Source of the DNA: Eggerthia catenaformis OT 569 = DSM 20559
GTDB lineage: Bacteria; Bacillota_I; Bacilli_A; Erysipelotrichales; Coprobacillaceae
Assembly (NCBI RefSeq): GCF_000340375.1
Contig: NZ_KB446647.1
Location: 26,633 to 90,632, forward strand
Direction of reading: 5' to 3'
Length of the DNA stretch: 64,000 nucleotides
A model generated the notes under the pieces. The model was not told the origin of the DNA and did not search any database. It saw nothing but the letters and a program-made list of their open reading frames with translations. This document shows, piece after piece, positions 1 through 8,506 of this stretch (the stretch's first letter is position 1; each line of letters opens with the position of its first letter). The position numbers were made by a program, and so were the translations under genes.

Positions 1-867
1 GGAGACTTCAATGCGAATGCAGGCGGTTTTAATGCTTCATCTCAAGGAAGCTTTAACAGCGGTACTAACAGTCTAGCTGTCGGTCATAAGAATAACAAGA
101 CAGTTAAAGTTGTTGTAATTGTGTTGCTTGTTGCAGCATTACTGTTTGGAGCATATAAAGCATATGGTTATTTCTTTGGTGGTACTAAAATTGATTTAGC
201 TAAGAATATAACATTGAAATTTTTCGGTGAATCCGGTCAAGGCAGAATAATTGGTATTACTAACAACATTGATTATGATAAGAGTGATTCAAAATTATAT
301 TCATTTGTAAGTTCATTAAGGTATACTTATGATAAGCAAAGCGGTCTGAGTAATGGTGACAAGATTAAAGTAACTGTTATTTATGATAAAGATCAGGCTA
401 ACAAATTAGGATTAAAAATAACAAGCTCTGAAAAAACTGTTGAAGTAAAAGATCTTCTAACTCGTTTTGCAAGTGCTAAAGATGTTCCACAGGATTTGGT
501 TACAAGTTATAGAACAATAGCTGATCAGAAAATCAATGGTACATTTACAAGCGGTACAGTTTTTGATTACAAGTCTACATTTGAATCAGTATGGTTCCAA
601 AGGTCCACAGCTTCAGCTTCATCTATTTATCAAGATAGAGTGGTTTATGTCTATAAAGTTGCAGTAACTTCAAAAACAACAAATACGGTTTTTAATTATT
701 ACTATTCTGTTACGTTTAATGGGGTAAATTCAGGCTACAAGACAGCTTCAAAGTATGCATCAGTTATAAGACTTTATGATAGTTCTACATATCAGTCAAT
801 CACTGATGCCTCACAGATTGAAAAGGCACTAACAAATAATAATTATACTGCCAGTAAAATTGGCTAA
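1..867 (+). CDS. Single-pass membrane protein with extracellular domain, 5' end outside window
   Basis: The reading frame is open from base 1, so the true start lies upstream; GTG or ATG codons near base 121 are internal. The visible part begins with a Gly/Asn/Ser-rich cytoplasmic stretch, then a Lys-rich flank and one hydrophobic membrane segment (about residues 36-55 of the visible frame: VVVIVLLVAALLFGAYKAYG). About 230 residues follow outside the cell, with many Thr/Ser/Tyr and no catalytic motif I recognise. A Gly/Asn-rich head plus one membrane segment is common in Firmicute zinc-ribbon or TcaA-like envelope proteins, but the N-terminus is missing so I do not assign a family. An intrinsic terminator follows directly. 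Confidence 0.75.
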   Translation, partial: GDFNANAGGFNASSQGSFNSGTNSLAVGHKNNKTVKVVVIVLLVAALLFGAYKAYGYFFGGTKIDLAKNITLKFFGESGQGRIIGITNNIDYDKSDSKLYSFVSSLRYTYDKQSGLSNGDKIKVTVIYDKDQANKLGLKITSSEKTVEVKDLLTRFASAKDVPQDLVTSYRTIADQKINGTFTSGTVFDYKSTFESVWFQRSTASASSIYQDRVVYVYKVAVTSKTTNTVFNYYYSVTFNGVNSGYKTASKYASVIRLYDSSTYQSITDASQIEKALTNNNYTASKIG

Positions 868-870
868 GAA

Positions 871-897
871 AGAAGAAGGGGAAACCCTTCTTTTTTT
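871..897 (+). terminator. Intrinsic terminator
   Basis: Stem AGAAGGG / CCCTTCT with a GAAA loop is followed by a run of seven T. It begins 6 bases after the stop of the membrane protein. Confidence 0.85.
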
Positions 898-965
898 ATT
901 TTACGTGAGAAATTATTTGTTTTTTTGAGAATAGTATAGTAGAGGATAAAAATAAAGGAGTGTAT

Positions 966-1217
966 ATGAAAAAAGTTATTATTATGTTACTGCTATCACT
1001 ATTTATGATCGGTTTTGATTCATCATTATCAGACAATCATCAGATGAATGAAATAATAGGAAGATTAAATATAATATTTATAAATATTATTAATGAGAAA
1101 CATGAATATTTTCTATTAGATATTCATAATTGTTTGAAATGTGAAATCAGAAAGTATGGGAAGAATGAAAAAATAAGTTTGATTATTCCCTTTTATGGAG
1201 AGATAAGTAATGTCTAA
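966..1217 (+). CDS. Small secreted or membrane-anchored protein, unknown
   Basis: Encodes 83 residues starting MKKVIIMLLLSLFMIGF, a Lys-Lys head and hydrophobic core typical of a signal peptide or N-terminal anchor. The ATG at 966 is preferred over the in-frame GTG at 960 because AAAGGAG ends 5 bases before it. The mature part has one Cys pair (CLKC, about residues 57-60 of the protein) and no family motif I recognise. It lies just upstream of the surface protein gene and may be an accessory gene to it, but that is inference from position only. Confidence 0.5.
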   Translation: MKKVIIMLLLSLFMIGFDSSLSDNHQMNEIIGRLNIIFINIINEKHEYFLLDIHNCLKCEIRKYGKNEKISLIIPFYGEISNV

Positions 1218-1233
1218 AAAACATAAAAGAAAA

Positions 1234-1260
1234 TCCGGCAGGTCTCCGCCGGCAGTCTTT
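1234..1260 (+). other. GC-rich hairpin between two genes
   Basis: CCGGC AGGTCTCC GCCGG forms a 5-bp GC stem in AT-rich DNA, flanked by an A-rich stretch and followed by CAGTCTTTTA. It could be a weak attenuator ahead of the surface protein gene. Confidence 0.35.
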
Positions 1261-1285
1261 TATAAAATAGATAAGAAAGAGAGGG

Positions 1286-3445
1286 ATGAAAGTGTTAAAG
1301 AGAAATTTGTTAAACAAAATAAAAGTATGCTTTTTTATTTTTGGAATGATTGCTTGCCAGAGTTGTCTAAATGCTTTTGCATCATCAGGATATGTTGTTC
1401 ATGGTGTTTCTGAAGCTAAGAATCCAAAAACAGGTGTTATTTCCAGGACACCTATTGTCACTATTAATGGACGAACTGCTTTTTGTGTTGATCATGAGAA
1501 AGGAATACCTAAAACCGGCGATGGTTCAGCAAGTGTTTATGATAATGCCATAGTAAGAAAAATCTTATATTATGGATATGATGGAGTGAGTGATAAGTAC
1601 TGGAAAGAAAAGAATGTGACTAATAATGATGTTAGGAGAAATATAACATCTTTAGCTTTAGATAATGTTTTTAATCATCAGGGAAAGAATTATCGTTCAT
1701 GGTATCTGACTAAGGATTTTTACAGCTGGATTTTGAAACAGCCGGATATTAATGATGCTTTTTTAGATTTTGATAAGCATTATCCTAAGACTGTTAAAAA
1801 GAATAATCAGCAGATAACAGAGGTTATTACGGTTACCGGATCTTCTGATATTCATTATACGTTAAGTGTGCCAAGAAACATTACTATTAATAATTTGACA
1901 TCAAAGGAGAGAGGACAGCAGGTTTTAATAAAAGGCGGAGATAAGTTTACATTAAATGCTCCTCTTGATTATGAAGGGAAGGTGCATTTAAAGGATATTA
2001 AGACCGGCAGGACTTATCAAAGTCTTTTATTTGTTAATAGGGATAAGAAGCAGCAGAATTTTGCTTATAGTAAGGGATGGATTGAGGATCATAAGCATTC
2101 AGCTTTTTTACAGGCTGAATTTACAGCTTCTAAAGGTTTTTTAGCAATTACCAAAAAAGATAGCGAGACACATAAAATAATTTCTTCTCCCAGCCGATGG
2201 GGAATTTATCAGGACAGCAAATGTACCGGAAAGATAGGAGAAATAAAGACTGATCAGCACGGGTATGGAAAGTCGCAGGAACTAAAAGCCGGTGTTTACT
2301 ATGTAAAGGAGTTAGAGGCTCCATTAGGATATATGTTGAAAAGTGATATTATGAAAGTGTTCATAGAAGCCGACAAGGTAACTTATCTTGATTCTCAACA
2401 GACAGCAAACAAGCCGCGAAAAGGACATCTTCATATTAAAAAAAGTATTCCTTTGATAGATAATATATATATTGATTATAGGCAGATTCATTTCCAGCTG
2501 ATAGCTGCAAAGGATATTATCAGACAAGATGGCTCAATTGTTTATCATAAAGGAGAGAGGATTCGCTTTAAAGATAACCGACCTTCATTAGAAGGAAAAG
2601 ATTATTTTACTTTAAACAAGCAGTATCAGGCTGATGTAGATAATCTTTGGGTAGGAGAATATATTTTAAAGGAGATTAGTACAGATAGTCATTTGAAAGT
2701 AAATAGTCAGGATATAACAGTATCATTTTCCCACCAAAAACATATTTATGATGTCTCAAAAACTCTTGTAAATTATCCTACAGTCTTGAGAATATCTAAA
2801 AAAGATACCGGAGGACAAGGGATAAAAGGAGCGAAAATGATTCTTTATAAGGATCAGAATCATAATCATGTTCTAGATCGTTACGATCTTAAAGTAAAAG
2901 AATGGATTTCTACAGGAAGAGAACAGGTGTTAGAGGGTTTAGAGAAGGCTGATTATATTCTTCATGAAGAATATGCACCGTTCGGATATAAGAAAGCTGA
3001 GGACATTGTTTTTACATTAAAAGATAAGAATATCCGGATAGATATGATAGATGATTACGCATATAAAGATATTATCCTTGTTAAAAAGGACAGTCATCAT
3101 CGGACTATCTTAAACAAAGATTTTATTTTTGGACTATATACTGACAAAGATTGTCGTCATCTGTTGGCTTTTGCGCATGGCAATCTTAAAACCGGTGAAG
3201 TTATTTTTAAAAAACTGAAATATGGAACATACTATATTAAGGAACTAAAAGCACCGGAAGGTTATCAAATCAGTAAGGATGTGAGGAAGATAGTTATTAA
3301 TGATCAGTTTAAACAGCAATCTATAGATATAATTAATAAGAAAAAAACACCAGTGCAAACCGGTGATAGGCTTTCATTGGAAATGATGTCTATGGGTATA
3401 CTGGTATTGTTTAGTCTTTTATGTATTAGAAGACTGGAGCATTAA
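1286..3445 (+). CDS. Sortase-type surface protein with thioester-like head and CnaB (SpaA-type) domains
   Basis: A 719-residue secreted protein. It has a signal peptide (about 1-32, ending AFA|SS) and a head with AFCVDHEKG (Cys67) and the LYYGYDG / ITSLALD signature seen in thioester-domain adhesins. Three clear CnaB domains follow at about 285-370 (ITKKD ... VKELEAPLGY), 500-585 (ISKKD ... HEEYAPFGY) and 597-685 (VKKD ... IKELKAPEGY), with a more diverged one at about 380-495. The first Lys, the E-x-x-AP-x-GY Glu and the terminal Asn are the usual isopeptide residues. The C-terminus reads PVQTGD, a hydrophobic segment and RRLEH, a sorting signal of the xxxTG type. Start: ATG 1286 sits very close to its GAGAGGG; an in-frame GTG at 1292 has better spacing. 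The product is probably wall-anchored and adhesive. No sortase or other pilin is visible nearby. Confidence 0.85.
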   Translation: MKVLKRNLLNKIKVCFFIFGMIACQSCLNAFASSGYVVHGVSEAKNPKTGVISRTPIVTINGRTAFCVDHEKGIPKTGDGSASVYDNAIVRKILYYGYDGVSDKYWKEKNVTNNDVRRNITSLALDNVFNHQGKNYRSWYLTKDFYSWILKQPDINDAFLDFDKHYPKTVKKNNQQITEVITVTGSSDIHYTLSVPRNITINNLTSKERGQQVLIKGGDKFTLNAPLDYEGKVHLKDIKTGRTYQSLLFVNRDKKQQNFAYSKGWIEDHKHSAFLQAEFTASKGFLAITKKDSETHKIISSPSRWGIYQDSKCTGKIGEIKTDQHGYGKSQELKAGVYYVKELEAPLGYMLKSDIMKVFIEADKVTYLDSQQTANKPRKGHLHIKKSIPLIDNIYIDYRQIHFQLIAAKDIIRQDGSIVYHKGERIRFKDNRPSLEGKDYFTLNKQYQADVDNLWVGEYILKEISTDSHLKVNSQDITVSFSHQKHIYDVSKTLVNYPTVLRISKKDTGGQGIKGAKMILYKDQNHNHVLDRYDLKVKEWISTGREQVLEGLEKADYILHEEYAPFGYKKAEDIVFTLKDKNIRIDMIDDYAYKDIILVKKDSHHRTILNKDFIFGLYTDKDCRHLLAFAHGNLKTGEVIFKKLKYGTYYIKELKAPEGYQISKDVRKIVINDQFKQQSIDIINKKKTPVQTGDRLSLEMMSMGILVLFSLLCIRRLEH

Positions 3446-3780
3446 AGGGTGTGAATAAAATCTATTATTTTTAGATAAGAGGATGTGATAGGTTTCATTA
3501 GCCGGTCATAATCAGTATTGTTTTGACAACGTAATTCTTCAACAAGAATGCAGACATTAGAGTAAAGTGTTTTTAGTGATAAATTGCCTGTCACTCCTTT
3601 TAATTTATGAGCTGCTTCAAAAGCATGAACAAAATCATGCTTGTTTAATGCATGAATTAATTCATTATAAGATGGATCATTAGGAAATTTTTTTAAGAAT
3701 GAAACATATAAATCTTCATCCTGAAAAAAACGATTCATTGCTTCCTGATAGTTAATACCATGCTGCTCGTATTTGTTCAT
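3442..3780 (-). CDS. Stand-alone HPt (histidine phosphotransfer) domain protein
   Basis: Encodes 112 residues. The central motif AAHKLKGVTGNLSL matches the HPt core, in which the His takes phosphate from a response regulator or hybrid kinase. The start at 3780 (MNKYEQHGINY) is chosen over the longer frame to 3843 because GTGAGG lies 7 bases upstream of it. The stop overlaps the stop of the surface protein by 4 bases on the opposite strand. No histidine kinase or response regulator is in the window, so its partner is unknown; the N-terminal segment resembles small HPt proteins found next to diguanylate-cyclase or response regulator genes in other clostridia-like genomes. Confidence 0.75.
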   Translation of the reverse strand: MNKYEQHGINYQEAMNRFFQDEDLYVSFLKKFPNDPSYNELIHALNKHDFVHAFEAAHKLKGVTGNLSLKTLYSNVCILVEELRCQNNTDYDRLMKPITSSYLKIIDFIHTL

Positions 3781-3837
3781 AATGGATACCTCACTATTAT
3801 ATAGTTTAACACGTTTGATAAAATTCTCAAAAGAATA

Positions 3838-3865
3838 TTGCACCTTTAGGAAGTAATGGTATAAT
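3838..3865 (+). promoter_or_regulatory. Sigma-A-type promoter of ktrB
   Basis: TTGCAC and TATAAT are separated by 16 bases, and the ribosome binding site AAGAGGAAA follows 6 bases after the -10 box. Confidence 0.6.
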
Positions 3866-3889
3866 ACTTCAAAGAGGAAATATGATGTT

Positions 3890-5287
3890 ATGGATAATCA
3901 GTTAATTAGACATAAGAGAAAAATTCATTTATCGGCTACTCAGAAGATAGCACTATCTTTTGCAATGATGATTTTTGTAGGGAGTATTTTATTGAGCCTG
4001 CCCATTGCAAATAAGACAGTGCCAAGGACATATATAGATAATTTATTTATTGCTACAAGCTGTGTCTGTGTTACCGGCTTAACACCATTTACTGTCGTTG
4101 ATCAATATAATCTTTTTGGTCAATTAATAATGATGGTTCTGATTCAGTTTGGCGGTCTTGGTTTTTTATCTTTTCTGTATTTATTTTTAAATGCTGCCCG
4201 AAGGACAATCAAGTTACAGACAAAACTGGTATTTACAGAAGCATTGAATCAGGACAGCTTATCTAATCTGCCAAGGCTGTTAAAAACTATATTTTATTAT
4301 ACCGCATTTATTGAATCTTTCGGAATGATTGTTCTTTCATTCTTTTTTGTTCCTAAGTATGGCTTTGTAAAGGGAATTTATTATGGCTTGTGGCACTCAA
4401 TTAGCGGCTTTTGTAATGCGGGCTTTGATTTAATTGGCGGAAACAGTTTTATTGATTATGCTACTCATCCGATTATTAATTTTATTATTCCCTTTTTAAT
4501 TATCACAGGTGGTATTGGTTTTATTGTCATATTGGATATGTATGATAAGTTTAAAAAAGAAAAGAGCAGACATGATGACTTTCATTTAAAAAGGTATATT
4601 AAATCTTTAGCAGTACATTCTAAACTTGCCTTGAGTATGACGGCAATCCTGTTAGCCAGCGGAACGATATTATTTATTGCTTTGGAATTTAATAATGTGA
4701 AAACTATAGGAGCGCTGAGTATACCGAATAAATTAGCAGTGTCGTTTTTCCAATCGGTCACAACCAGGACTGCCGGCTTTGCAACTGTCTCGATGTTTAA
4801 TCTTAACAGGATTACAAAAACGGTCATGTGTATTTTTATGTTTATCGGCGGTTCACCGGCATCTACAGCCGGCGGTGTAAAAACTGTAACGATTGCTTTA
4901 GTGATATTAATGTTAAAGAGTGTTTTTAAAGGACAGGAAGAGACAAGTGTTTTTAGAAGACGTATCAAAAAGAGGATATTCTTGAAAGCTTTTTCTATTG
5001 TTTCAATAGGTCTGATTTTGTGTTTGATATCTATTATGATATTAGTTGCGATAGAACCTAAACTTGATGTATTAAATATTATGTTAGAGGTATTTTCGGC
5101 TTTTGGAACGGTAGGACTAAGTGCTGATGTTACACCAGCCTTGAATTTTTTCGGAAAAGTTATTGATATTATTCTGATGTATGCAGGAAGAATTGGACCT
5201 GTTACATTGATGATCCTGTTTACAAGACAGGCACATATAAAAGAGAAAGGAATTAGATATCCTGATGAGGATGTCATTGTGGGATAA
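3890..5287 (+). CDS. ktrB: Potassium uptake channel subunit, TrkH/KtrB family
   Basis: A 465-residue membrane protein that forms the K+-conducting pore of the Ktr system. All four pore-loop glycine motifs of the family are present in order: VTGLT (Gly63), FCNAGFD, RTAGFAT and FGTVGLS, each between hydrophobic helices. Length matches KtrB (about 450) rather than the longer TrkH. The ATG at 3890 is in frame and preceded by AAGAGGAAA; the earlier ATGs at 3882 and 3885 are in another frame. The regulatory subunit gene begins 3 bases after its stop, so the pair is one operon. Confidence 0.93.
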   Translation: MDNQLIRHKRKIHLSATQKIALSFAMMIFVGSILLSLPIANKTVPRTYIDNLFIATSCVCVTGLTPFTVVDQYNLFGQLIMMVLIQFGGLGFLSFLYLFLNAARRTIKLQTKLVFTEALNQDSLSNLPRLLKTIFYYTAFIESFGMIVLSFFFVPKYGFVKGIYYGLWHSISGFCNAGFDLIGGNSFIDYATHPIINFIIPFLIITGGIGFIVILDMYDKFKKEKSRHDDFHLKRYIKSLAVHSKLALSMTAILLASGTILFIALEFNNVKTIGALSIPNKLAVSFFQSVTTRTAGFATVSMFNLNRITKTVMCIFMFIGGSPASTAGGVKTVTIALVILMLKSVFKGQEETSVFRRRIKKRIFLKAFSIVSIGLILCLISIMILVAIEPKLDVLNIMLEVFSAFGTVGLSADVTPALNFFGKVIDIILMYAGRIGPVTLMILFTRQAHIKEKGIRYPDEDVIVG

Positions 5288-5290
5288 ATT

Positions 5291-5956
5291 ATGGCAAGCA
5301 AGCAGATAGCTATTTTAGGACTAAGTGTATTTGGCTCAACATTAGCTGAAACATTGGAGAATTATGGAGTGGAAGTATTAGCGATTGATATTGATCCGGT
5401 ATGTGTAGAAAGGGTAGCTGATAATGTTACAAGAGCTGTTGTTGCTGATGTGACAGATAAAGATCAGCTATTAGAACTTGGAATCAATGATTTCGATACG
5501 GCCGTTGTTGCTATTTCAAAAAAATTTGAAGAGTCAGTACTCGCAACGATGATTCTTAAAGAAGCAGGTGTTGAGAATGTACTGGTAGAAGCACGTACAA
5601 AACGTAAGAAGATGATTTTAGAAAAGGTTGGAGCAACAAGGGTCATTAATGTTGAAAAAGAGATGGCTTATAAAGTTTCTAAGAGTCTGCTAAGAAGAAA
5701 TATTGTTGATTTGGTTGAACTAGATGATGAATATTCAATTGTTGAAATAAAAGCAAAAGCTTCATGGGTGTCCAGAAGCTTAAAGGACTTAGATTTAAGA
5801 AGACGTTATGGTATGAATGTTATTGGAATAAGTCGTGAATCAAGTAATAAGATGAATATGAATTTTTCTGCGGATTATGTAGTCAGTATTGATGATCATT
5901 TTGTTGTTGCTGCACGTACTGAAGATGTAGAAAAATGGGATAATCTTACTAAATAG
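5291..5956 (+). CDS. ktrA: Ktr/Trk potassium uptake regulatory subunit (RCK protein)
   Basis: A 221-residue cytoplasmic protein. The N-terminal RCK domain shows a Rossmann turn (LGLSVFGS, residues 10-16) and an acidic strand end (AIDIDP, about 31-36) for nucleotide binding. The C-terminal part (about 135-215) fits the TrkA-C domain. In the family an octameric ring gates KtrB in response to ATP/ADP and c-di-AMP. It lies 3 bases downstream of the pore gene and is followed by a terminator, so the operon has two genes. Confidence 0.92.
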   Translation: MASKQIAILGLSVFGSTLAETLENYGVEVLAIDIDPVCVERVADNVTRAVVADVTDKDQLLELGINDFDTAVVAISKKFEESVLATMILKEAGVENVLVEARTKRKKMILEKVGATRVINVEKEMAYKVSKSLLRRNIVDLVELDDEYSIVEIKAKASWVSRSLKDLDLRRRYGMNVIGISRESSNKMNMNFSADYVVSIDDHFVVAARTEDVEKWDNLTK

Positions 5957-5986
5957 AAAAAAGACCTGTTATATGGGTCTTTTTTG
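5957..5986 (+). terminator. Intrinsic terminator of ktrBA
   Basis: AAAAAAGACC, an 8-base loop and GGGTCTTTTTT directly follow the ktrA stop codon. Confidence 0.85.
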
Positions 5987-5998
5987 TTTATCTACTAG

Positions 5999-6027
5999 TT
6001 GTTTTTGTAAATTCTATTGTGTATAAT
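5999..6027 (+). promoter_or_regulatory. Promoter of the purine permease gene
   Basis: TTGTTT and TATAAT lie 17 bases apart, about 40 bases before the start codon. The leader is too short for a purine riboswitch and none is seen. The ribosome binding site contains a run of five G (6053-6057). Confidence 0.6.
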
Positions 6028-6066
6028 AACCTTGTTTTTCATATTTAAATAAGGGGGAAAATTTAA

Positions 6067-7392
6067 ATGTTAGAAAACTTGTTTAAGCTTAAGGAGAATG
6101 AGACTACAGTAAAGACTGAATTACTTGCCGGTCTTACAACTTTCTTAGCAATGGCTTATATTTTAGCACTCAATCCATTGATTTTAAGTGCTGCTAAAAT
6201 GCCAAAATCCGGAGTCTTTCTGGCAACAGCAATTGCTTCCGGTCTGACTTCAATTTTAATGGGTGTGCTTGCTAATTATCCTATTGCCTTATCTGCCGGT
6301 ATGGGTGTTAATGCTTTATTCGCATATACAATCTGTGGACAGATGGGTTTAAGCTATCAGGGAGCATTAGCATGTGTGTTTGTTTCCGGTATGATTTTTA
6401 TTCTTATTACAGTTACAAACATTCGTAAGATGATTATTAATGCTATTCCATCTCAGTTAAAACTTGCAATCGGTGCAGGGATTGGCTTCTTTGTAGCTTT
6501 AGTTGGCTTAAAGAATGCAGGAATCATTGTAGCCAGTGAAGCTACTTTAGTAACAATTGGAAAATTTACTAATCCGGTAGTTATACTTGCTTTATTTGGA
6601 ATTGCAGTTACTTTAATCCTATGGGCTAAAAAAGTTCCGGCAGCTGTCTTTTTTGGCTTATTAATTACTGCTGTTGTAGGTATTATTGCCGGTATTATAA
6701 CCGGTAATAAAGAATTACCACAACTTCCGGCTGCTATTATTTCAACTCAGTTTGATACGTCATTATTTGGAGCTTTTGCTTCCGGATTTGGAGAATTATT
6801 TTCACATCCAAATTGTTGGCTTGCGATATTCTCACTATTGTTTGTTGATTTCTTTGATACAGCAGGTACTTTAGTGGCAGTTGCCGGCAAAACAAAGTTA
6901 ATGAATGAAAATGGAGAATTAAAGGATGTAGAAAAAGCCTTGCTGGCAGATGCCGGAGGAACTGTCTTTGGCTCAATGATAGGAACATCTACAATTACTT
7001 CATTTGTTGAATCTGCTTCAGGTGTTGGCGTAGGTGGAAGAACTGGCTTAACAGCAGTTACAACAGGTGTACTATTCTTATTATCAGCTTTCTTCTCACC
7101 ATTATTAACGTCTATTACTTATGCAGTTACAGCTCCTGCTTTGGTTGTTGTGGGAATCATGATGGCACAGCAGATGAGAGGTATTGACTGGGATAATATT
7201 GTTTATGCAACAAGTGCTTTTGTTACTATTATCTTTATGATTCTTGGCTACTCTATTTCTAATGGTATTGCATTAGGATTTATGGCTTATGCAATTACTA
7301 TGGTTGCTTCAGGAAGAAGAAAAGATATTGGACCAATTGTATGGTCTTTAGTTATATTATTTACAGTTTACTTTGTTTTCTTACCAAAATAG
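6067..7392 (+). CDS. NCS2-family purine permease (PbuG/AzgA type)
   Basis: A 441-residue multi-pass permease. The start (LENLFKLKENETTVKTELLA) and GLTTFLAMAYILALNP are hallmark sequences of the AzgA-like branch of NCS2, which imports hypoxanthine, guanine or adenine with protons. Family residues are seen in SAGMGVNALFAYT and in LFVDFFDTAGTLVAVA (about 258-273), followed by GTSTITSFVESASGVGVGGRTG. Length fits PbuG/PbuO (about 430-440). It is transcribed alone between its own promoter and terminator. Which purine it prefers cannot be read here. Confidence 0.92.
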   Translation: MLENLFKLKENETTVKTELLAGLTTFLAMAYILALNPLILSAAKMPKSGVFLATAIASGLTSILMGVLANYPIALSAGMGVNALFAYTICGQMGLSYQGALACVFVSGMIFILITVTNIRKMIINAIPSQLKLAIGAGIGFFVALVGLKNAGIIVASEATLVTIGKFTNPVVILALFGIAVTLILWAKKVPAAVFFGLLITAVVGIIAGIITGNKELPQLPAAIISTQFDTSLFGAFASGFGELFSHPNCWLAIFSLLFVDFFDTAGTLVAVAGKTKLMNENGELKDVEKALLADAGGTVFGSMIGTSTITSFVESASGVGVGGRTGLTAVTTGVLFLLSAFFSPLLTSITYAVTAPALVVVGIMMAQQMRGIDWDNIVYATSAFVTIIFMILGYSISNGIALGFMAYAITMVASGRRKDIGPIVWSLVILFTVYFVFLPK

Positions 7393-7400
7393 AATATATG

Positions 7401-7432
7401 ACCTCTTTACTTTATTGTAAGGAGGTTTTTTT
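7401..7432 (+). terminator. Intrinsic terminator
   Basis: ACCTCTTTAC / GTAAGGAGGT stem with one G-U pair, loop TTTATT, then a T run, just after the permease stop. Confidence 0.85.
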
Positions 7433-7502
7433 GTTTGTTCTTTAAGCAGTCTTTTTTGCTTTTGTATCAATAATTTGATAAAGTTAAGAAGAGGTTATTA
7501 TT

Positions 7503-8486
7503 ATGGATGAAATAAGACAAGTAAAGTATTTTAAAGAAATAAAGGAATATGAGACAGTTCAGATGGACTGTCTCATTAGAAATGTAGAAGCTCAAAATGG
7601 TGTTAATGGTACTTATTTAAAGTTTACACTAATGGATGGAGAAAAAGAAACAGATGTTAATTTATTTAAAGATAAAACAAATGAAAATGTTTTTAATCTT
7701 CTTCTTGCTGATGATAAATATCGCAGTCTTAATGTAACTGTAAAAAGAGTTACACTTTATAAAACTAAAAAAGGCTATTTAAATCTTCAACATCTATCGT
7801 CATCAAAAGAGGCAAAAGTATCTGATTTTATTCCTCATGCACCTTTTGAAAGTATTCAGATGTATGATGAAATTATCAGTATTATAAAAAAATATGCACC
7901 TAATCCTATTGAAAATAGTATCAGTGAGATTGCTCTTTCTATTTACCGGAATTATAAGGATGATCTTTTAATTGCGGCTGCAGCTTATTCTATGCATCAT
8001 AATATTATAGGAGGATTATTATATCATACTCTTACTATGCTAAAGGCAGCAGTTTCCTATCTTGATATTTATGATTTAGATGCTGAGCTTTTAATCACCG
8101 GTACTGCTTTACATGATATTGGTAAATTGAAAGAAATGAATACAACATCGTTATGTGAAATTGAATATACAAGAACAGGAAATTTGGAAACACATCTCTC
8201 TGTTGGTATGATGATGGTAGAAGAAGAAAACTGGAAACATAATCACACTTATGATGAAGAAAGAGTAGAATTATTAAAACATATGATTGCTTCACACCAT
8301 GGTAAGCTAGAATATGGAGCTATTGTTCTTCCTAAAATACCTGAAGCCATGCTTTTATCTTATATTGATAATATTGATGCAAAAATGTATATGTTCAAGC
8401 AGGCACAGCAAGAGCTTGAACCTGGAACAAGCTCTTCTAAAACAATCAGAGGAACAGATGTACGTATTTATCGTCCATTAAAATAA
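7503..8486 (+). CDS. yhaM: 3'-5' exoribonuclease YhaM family
   Basis: A 327-residue cytoplasmic nuclease. An OB-fold nucleic-acid-binding domain occupies about residues 15-100 and an HD phosphohydrolase domain about 155-310. Metal-binding residues are visible in LLYHT (His175), LHDIGK (His204, Asp205) and ASHHGKLEYG. The domain order and length match B. subtilis YhaM (314 residues), which trims RNA 3' ends and single-stranded DNA with Mn2+. The next gene starts 20 bases downstream, so the two are probably co-transcribed. Confidence 0.9.
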   Translation: MDEIRQVKYFKEIKEYETVQMDCLIRNVEAQNGVNGTYLKFTLMDGEKETDVNLFKDKTNENVFNLLLADDKYRSLNVTVKRVTLYKTKKGYLNLQHLSSSKEAKVSDFIPHAPFESIQMYDEIISIIKKYAPNPIENSISEIALSIYRNYKDDLLIAAAAYSMHHNIIGGLLYHTLTMLKAAVSYLDIYDLDAELLITGTALHDIGKLKEMNTTSLCEIEYTRTGNLETHLSVGMMMVEEENWKHNHTYDEERVELLKHMIASHHGKLEYGAIVLPKIPEAMLLSYIDNIDAKMYMFKQAQQELEPGTSSSKTIRGTDVRIYRPLK

Positions 8487-8506
8487 TATGATTTAAGGGA
8501 ATTTAT

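Noticed and set aside
1210-1413. 67-codon open frame overlapping the start of the surface protein gene
   Set aside because: It has an SD-like GGAGAG, but it runs out of frame through the signal peptide of the surface protein and ends in Cys/Phe-rich low-complexity sequence. The 1286/1292 frame gives a clean signal peptide.
4582-5301. 239-codon frame antisense to ktrB
   Set aside because: It is a shadow of the KtrB helices; it has no SD and ktrB shows all pore motifs.
5991-6066. Purine riboswitch upstream of the permease
   Set aside because: The leader after TATAAT is only about 35 bases; too short for a purine aptamer, and no aptamer core is seen.
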